A stretch of 64,000 bases of DNA from Subtercola vilae (lineage in GTDB: Bacteria > Actinomycetota > Actinomycetes > Actinomycetales > Microbacteriaceae), in assembly GCF_004923255.1 (NCBI RefSeq), contig NZ_QYRT01000010.1, forward strand, positions 1-64,000, read 5' to 3'. Positions 61,509 through 64,000 of the stretch are shown one piece after another. A program made the translations under genes and the position numbers. How positions within the stretch are numbered: position 1 is the stretch's first letter; each line of letters starts with the position of its first letter. The notes under the pieces are model-generated. The model saw only the letters and a list, made by a program, of their open reading frames with translations, was not told the origin of the DNA and ran no database searches.

Positions 61509-62897
61509 CTATCTTGCGAGCGACCTCGGGGGCGGCCCGAGTGGCAGCGGGTCGAGTTTCACCTTGGTGGCGAGCAGCACGAGCAGCAGAAAGTTGCCCT
61601 CGAGAAGCAGGCGGCTCTCGGTGAGGCTCTGAATGACGAGGGCCGCGAGCAGCAGCAGCGGCAGCAGGGCGATGGCCTGATAGGGCGTCGGCACGCCCAC
61701 CAGCGGCCCGGGCGGGTCGACCGCCATCCACCATGACCGCACCCCGGTCGCGGCGATCAGACAGCCAAACACGAAGAGCCCCACGAAACCGAGCTGCAGA
61801 AAGATGTCGACCCAGGCGTTGTGGGCCTGCAGGTACTCTGTGCCGTCGATGACGACGAGGCCCTTGAACGGCGCCACCCACGGCGCCCAGTAGCTCACCC
61901 AGCCCCAGCCGAGAACCGGATGCTGCCACGCCAGGCTGAGCACCGTGTTCCAGATGTCGAAACGGCCGGTGAGGTCGTTGCTGCGACCGAGCAGCGGAAA
62001 CAGGCGGTCGGAGAGGTTCGGAATGGCGAACGCCAGGCCCACGAGCCCGGCGATGCCGAACGGGTAGATGACCAGCCGCCGGTTCACCGCCACCCGGCGA
62101 ATGGCCAGGGCAATGGCCAGCACGAACGCCACGGCCACCGTGGCCATCAAGACGGTAGCCGAACGGGTGAGGGCGTGTTCGAGTACCGCCACCGCGAGCC
62201 AGGCGATGCTCGAGAAGGTGCTGCGGGTCTTCTCGACCCACTCGATGGCGAACACGATCAGCGCGAGCAGAACGAGAAAGGCGAGCAGATTGCGGTTGCC
62301 GACGATGCCCTGGATGGGCCCGCCGTTCAGCAGCGACGCGGTGCTCCACTGGTAGTCGGCCGGTGGGGTCTGGCCGGGCGCAAGCAGCCACAGTGCAGGC
62401 AGGGGCTGGCGAACCCAGATCGCCACGGCGAGTTCGAAGAGCAGCGAGAGACCGAGCATCCATCGGAGAGCCGTGCCGAGAGCGCGCAGAATCTCGAGCC
62501 AGGTAAGGGTGAGAGCCATGAAGAAACCCGCGAGGGCGGCCAGCCACTGCGCGGCGATGCCGAGCACGGTGGCACCCGGGTACTGCGACCACAGCAGGGA
62601 TACCGCACAGAGCACCACGAAGGCCACAAGGGGTTTGGAGTAGCGCGGTAGCGCGATGCGCCGGCCGCTCTGGGCGAGCGACACTGCACAGGCAACGGTG
62701 AGCCCGACCACCAGCACCACGAACGCGGGCCAGCCGAAGAGGCTCTGCCAGGCGTCTCCGCCCAGAGCGGTGAAGAGCACGAAGCCCGCCAGGCGGATGC
62801 GGCCGGCCGGGCTGCCGTCGGGGGCGGTCATCGTCGCTCGGCGGTGCTGAGCCGAATCGAACGGGGGCAGGGGTGCGGGGGTGGGTGTGAGGCTCAT
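61509..62897 (-). CDS. O-antigen ligase family membrane protein (WaaL/Wzy-like)
   Basis: A 462-residue protein with ten to twelve transmembrane helices. A large extracytoplasmic loop at about 315-385 includes LTGRFDIWNTVLSLAWQHPV, GWGWVSYW and QAHNAWVDIFLQLGFVGLF. The R in GR and the H in AHN are the O-antigen ligase/polymerase signature residues. It would ligate or polymerise the surface glycan outside the membrane. ATG 62897 is chosen, with GAGG upstream; ATG 62831 is an alternative. It is the last gene of the island. Confidence 0.88.
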   Translation of the reverse strand: MSLTPTPAPLPPFDSAQHRRATMTAPDGSPAGRIRLAGFVLFTALGGDAWQSLFGWPAFVVLVVGLTVACAVSLAQSGRRIALPRYSKPLVAFVVLCAVSLLWSQYPGATVLGIAAQWLAALAGFFMALTLTWLEILRALGTALRWMLGLSLLFELAVAIWVRQPLPALWLLAPGQTPPADYQWSTASLLNGGPIQGIVGNRNLLAFLVLLALIVFAIEWVEKTRSTFSSIAWLAVAVLEHALTRSATVLMATVAVAFVLAIALAIRRVAVNRRLVIYPFGIAGLVGLAFAIPNLSDRLFPLLGRSNDLTGRFDIWNTVLSLAWQHPVLGWGWVSYWAPWVAPFKGLVVIDGTEYLQAHNAWVDIFLQLGFVGLFVFGCLIAATGVRSWWMAVDPPGPLVGVPTPYQAIALLPLLLLAALVIQSLTESRLLLEGNFLLLVLLATKVKLDPLPLGPPPRSLAR

Positions 62898-62962
62898 CTG
62901 CCTCAAGGGTACGAGCACGCGGTGGGTGCCCTCTGTTCGTGGGCACCCCCGCACGCCAATCG

Positions 62963-64000
62963 TTATACGAAGGCAGCAAACCCCGTGATCTTGCGGCCCA
63001 CGATGAGGGTATTCATCTCGCGGGTGCCTTCATACGAATAGAGCGCCTCGGCGTCGGCGAAGTGCCGGGCCACGTCGTACTCGAGCACGATGCCGTTGCC
63101 GCCGAGTGCCTCGCGGCACCAGGCCACCGTCTCGCGCATGCGCGCCGTGGCAAAGGCCTTCGCGAGGGCGGAGTGTTCGTCGCGCTGGGTGCCCTCGTCG
63201 AGCATCTGCGACACGCGCACCACCATGGCGAGGCTCGCGGTGATGTTGCCGAGGCTCTTCACCAGCAGGTCTTGAATCAGCTGGTGCGAGGCGATCGGCT
63301 TGCCGAACTGCACCCGCTGCTTGGTGTAGCGAACGGCGGCTTCGTAGGCACCGATGGAGTTGCCGACGGCGGCCCACGCCACCTCTGCCCGGGTCAGGCG
63401 GAGCACCGCGGCGGTGTCGCGGAAGCTGTTTCCGTTCTGCAGCCGCATTGCCTCGGGAACCCGAACGTTCTCGAGGGTGATGTCGGCGTTCTGCACGATG
63501 CGCAGGCTCTGCTTGCCCTCGATCTTGGTGGCGGTGTAGCCGGGGGTGTCGGTCTTCACGATGAAGCCCTTCACCTGGCCATCGTCGGCGCTCATGGCCC
63601 AGATGATGGTGATGTCGCTGAAGGTGGCGTTGCCGATCCAGCGCTTCGAGCCGTTCAGAATCCAGTCGCCGGTTGCCTCGTCGCGGGTCGCGACGGTGCG
63701 AAGGCCCTGGGCCGAGTCTGAGCCCGAGTCGGGTTCGGTGAGGCCGAAGGCGCCCACCACGTCGCCCGACGCCATCTGCGGCAGCCATTCGGCACGCTGC
63801 TCGGCCGAGCCGGCGACGCTGATCGAGCCCATGGCGAGACCGTTGTGAACGCCCACGTGGGTGGCGATCGACGCGTCGATGCGAGCGAGCTCCAGTGCCA
63901 CGAAGCCGCGGAAGACGGCCGAGTTTGCAAAGGTGCGGGTCTCCTCCCACGCGAAACGGTAGAGGTCGAGCTCTGCGAGGCGTTTGACCACCTGGTGCGG
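62963..64000 (-). CDS. Acyl-CoA dehydrogenase, glutaryl-CoA dehydrogenase-like (5-prime end outside window)
   Basis: A partial protein of at least 345 residues; the frame is open to the right edge, so the N terminus is missing. FAD- and substrate-binding segments include FGLTEPDSGSD, GSKRWIGNATFSD and FGKPIASHQLIQ. The catalytic glutamate is in YSYEGTREMNTLIVGR. The EGTxxxNxLIxGRxxTG ending is that of glutaryl-CoA-type dehydrogenases rather than FadE25. It is the right flank of the polysaccharide island and not part of it. Confidence 0.9.
   Translation of the reverse strand, partial: PHQVVKRLAELDLYRFAWEETRTFANSAVFRGFVALELARIDASIATHVGVHNGLAMGSISVAGSAEQRAEWLPQMASGDVVGAFGLTEPDSGSDSAQGLRTVATRDEATGDWILNGSKRWIGNATFSDITIIWAMSADDGQVKGFIVKTDTPGYTATKIEGKQSLRIVQNADITLENVRVPEAMRLQNGNSFRDTAAVLRLTRAEVAWAAVGNSIGAYEAAVRYTKQRVQFGKPIASHQLIQDLLVKSLGNITASLAMVVRVSQMLDEGTQRDEHSALAKAFATARMRETVAWCREALGGNGIVLEYDVARHFADAEALYSYEGTREMNTLIVGRKITGFAAFV

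Noticed and set aside
61462-62979. In-frame upstream extension of the FkbM methyltransferase, which would make an 824-residue protein
   Set aside because: The extension is antisense-phase sequence over the O-antigen-ligase gene, while GTG 61461 has a good SD and begins the FkbM fold.

Overview
This is a GC-rich chromosomal segment of an actinobacterium. GTG and TTG starts, ATGA and GTGA stop-start overlaps, an acyl-CoA carboxylase with alpha, beta and epsilon subunits, an LpdA-type quinone reductase without a redox disulfide and a decaprenyl-phosphate phosphoribosyltransferase all point to Actinomycetia. The gene style suggests Micrococcales, probably Microbacteriaceae; the genus cannot be fixed from the sequence. 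There is no rRNA, tRNA, CRISPR array, transposase or integrase that I can recognise. No gene-free stretch exceeds 300 bases; the longest is 21326-21617, which is rich in inverted repeats.

Bases 170-8273 are a nucleoside-salvage block: nucleoside hydrolase, adenosine deaminase, an orphan PTS EIIA/EIIB pair, an IclR regulator, a phosphohexomutase-family enzyme, purine nucleoside phosphorylase and LpdA. Bases 8306-9140 hold a small degraded-looking HEPN-type module and a DnaA-box/hairpin spacer. Bases 9141-27240 are mostly housekeeping: a secreted beta-propeller protein, a SWIM/SNF2 helicase, acyl-CoA carboxylase alpha (biotin carboxylase plus carrier), Maf, an RNA methyltransferase, a NarL-type two-component system with an extra membrane partner, carboxylase epsilon and beta subunits, BirA, a PH-domain membrane protein, GtrA, PurK and PurE. 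Much of this order (add, deoD, pmmB, lpdA; and accA3, maf, accE5, accD5, birA, PH protein, GtrA, purK, purE) recalls M. tuberculosis Rv3274c-Rv3313c.

Bases 27259-62897 form a surface-polysaccharide island of about 35.6 kb between purE and an acyl-CoA dehydrogenase. It holds nucleotide-sugar enzymes (two GDP-mannose 4,6-dehydratase homologues in tandem, a UDP-glucuronate decarboxylase-like SDR), a UbiA-type phosphoribosyltransferase, eight GT4 and two GT2 glycosyltransferases, three large GT-C-like membrane proteins, a Wzx-like flippase, an ABC-2 exporter (Wzm/Wzt-like), an O-antigen-ligase-like protein, a DUF4012 protein, a second GtrA, an FkbM methyltransferase and three surface or secreted proteins. 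The core is a divergent pair of operons: a minus-strand run of seven genes from gmd (50864) down to 42155, and a plus-strand run of eight genes from 50938 to 60459.

Five of the GT4 enzymes are paralogues that share an N-terminal helical module with an (I/L)WL...FP signature at a nearly constant distance from a (T/S)G(I/V)QRV motif. An SWR(V/I)T(K/A)PLR peptide recurs in three proteins of the island. This paralogous GT set, with the recurrent peptide and the tandem gmd genes, is the most distinctive content of the window.
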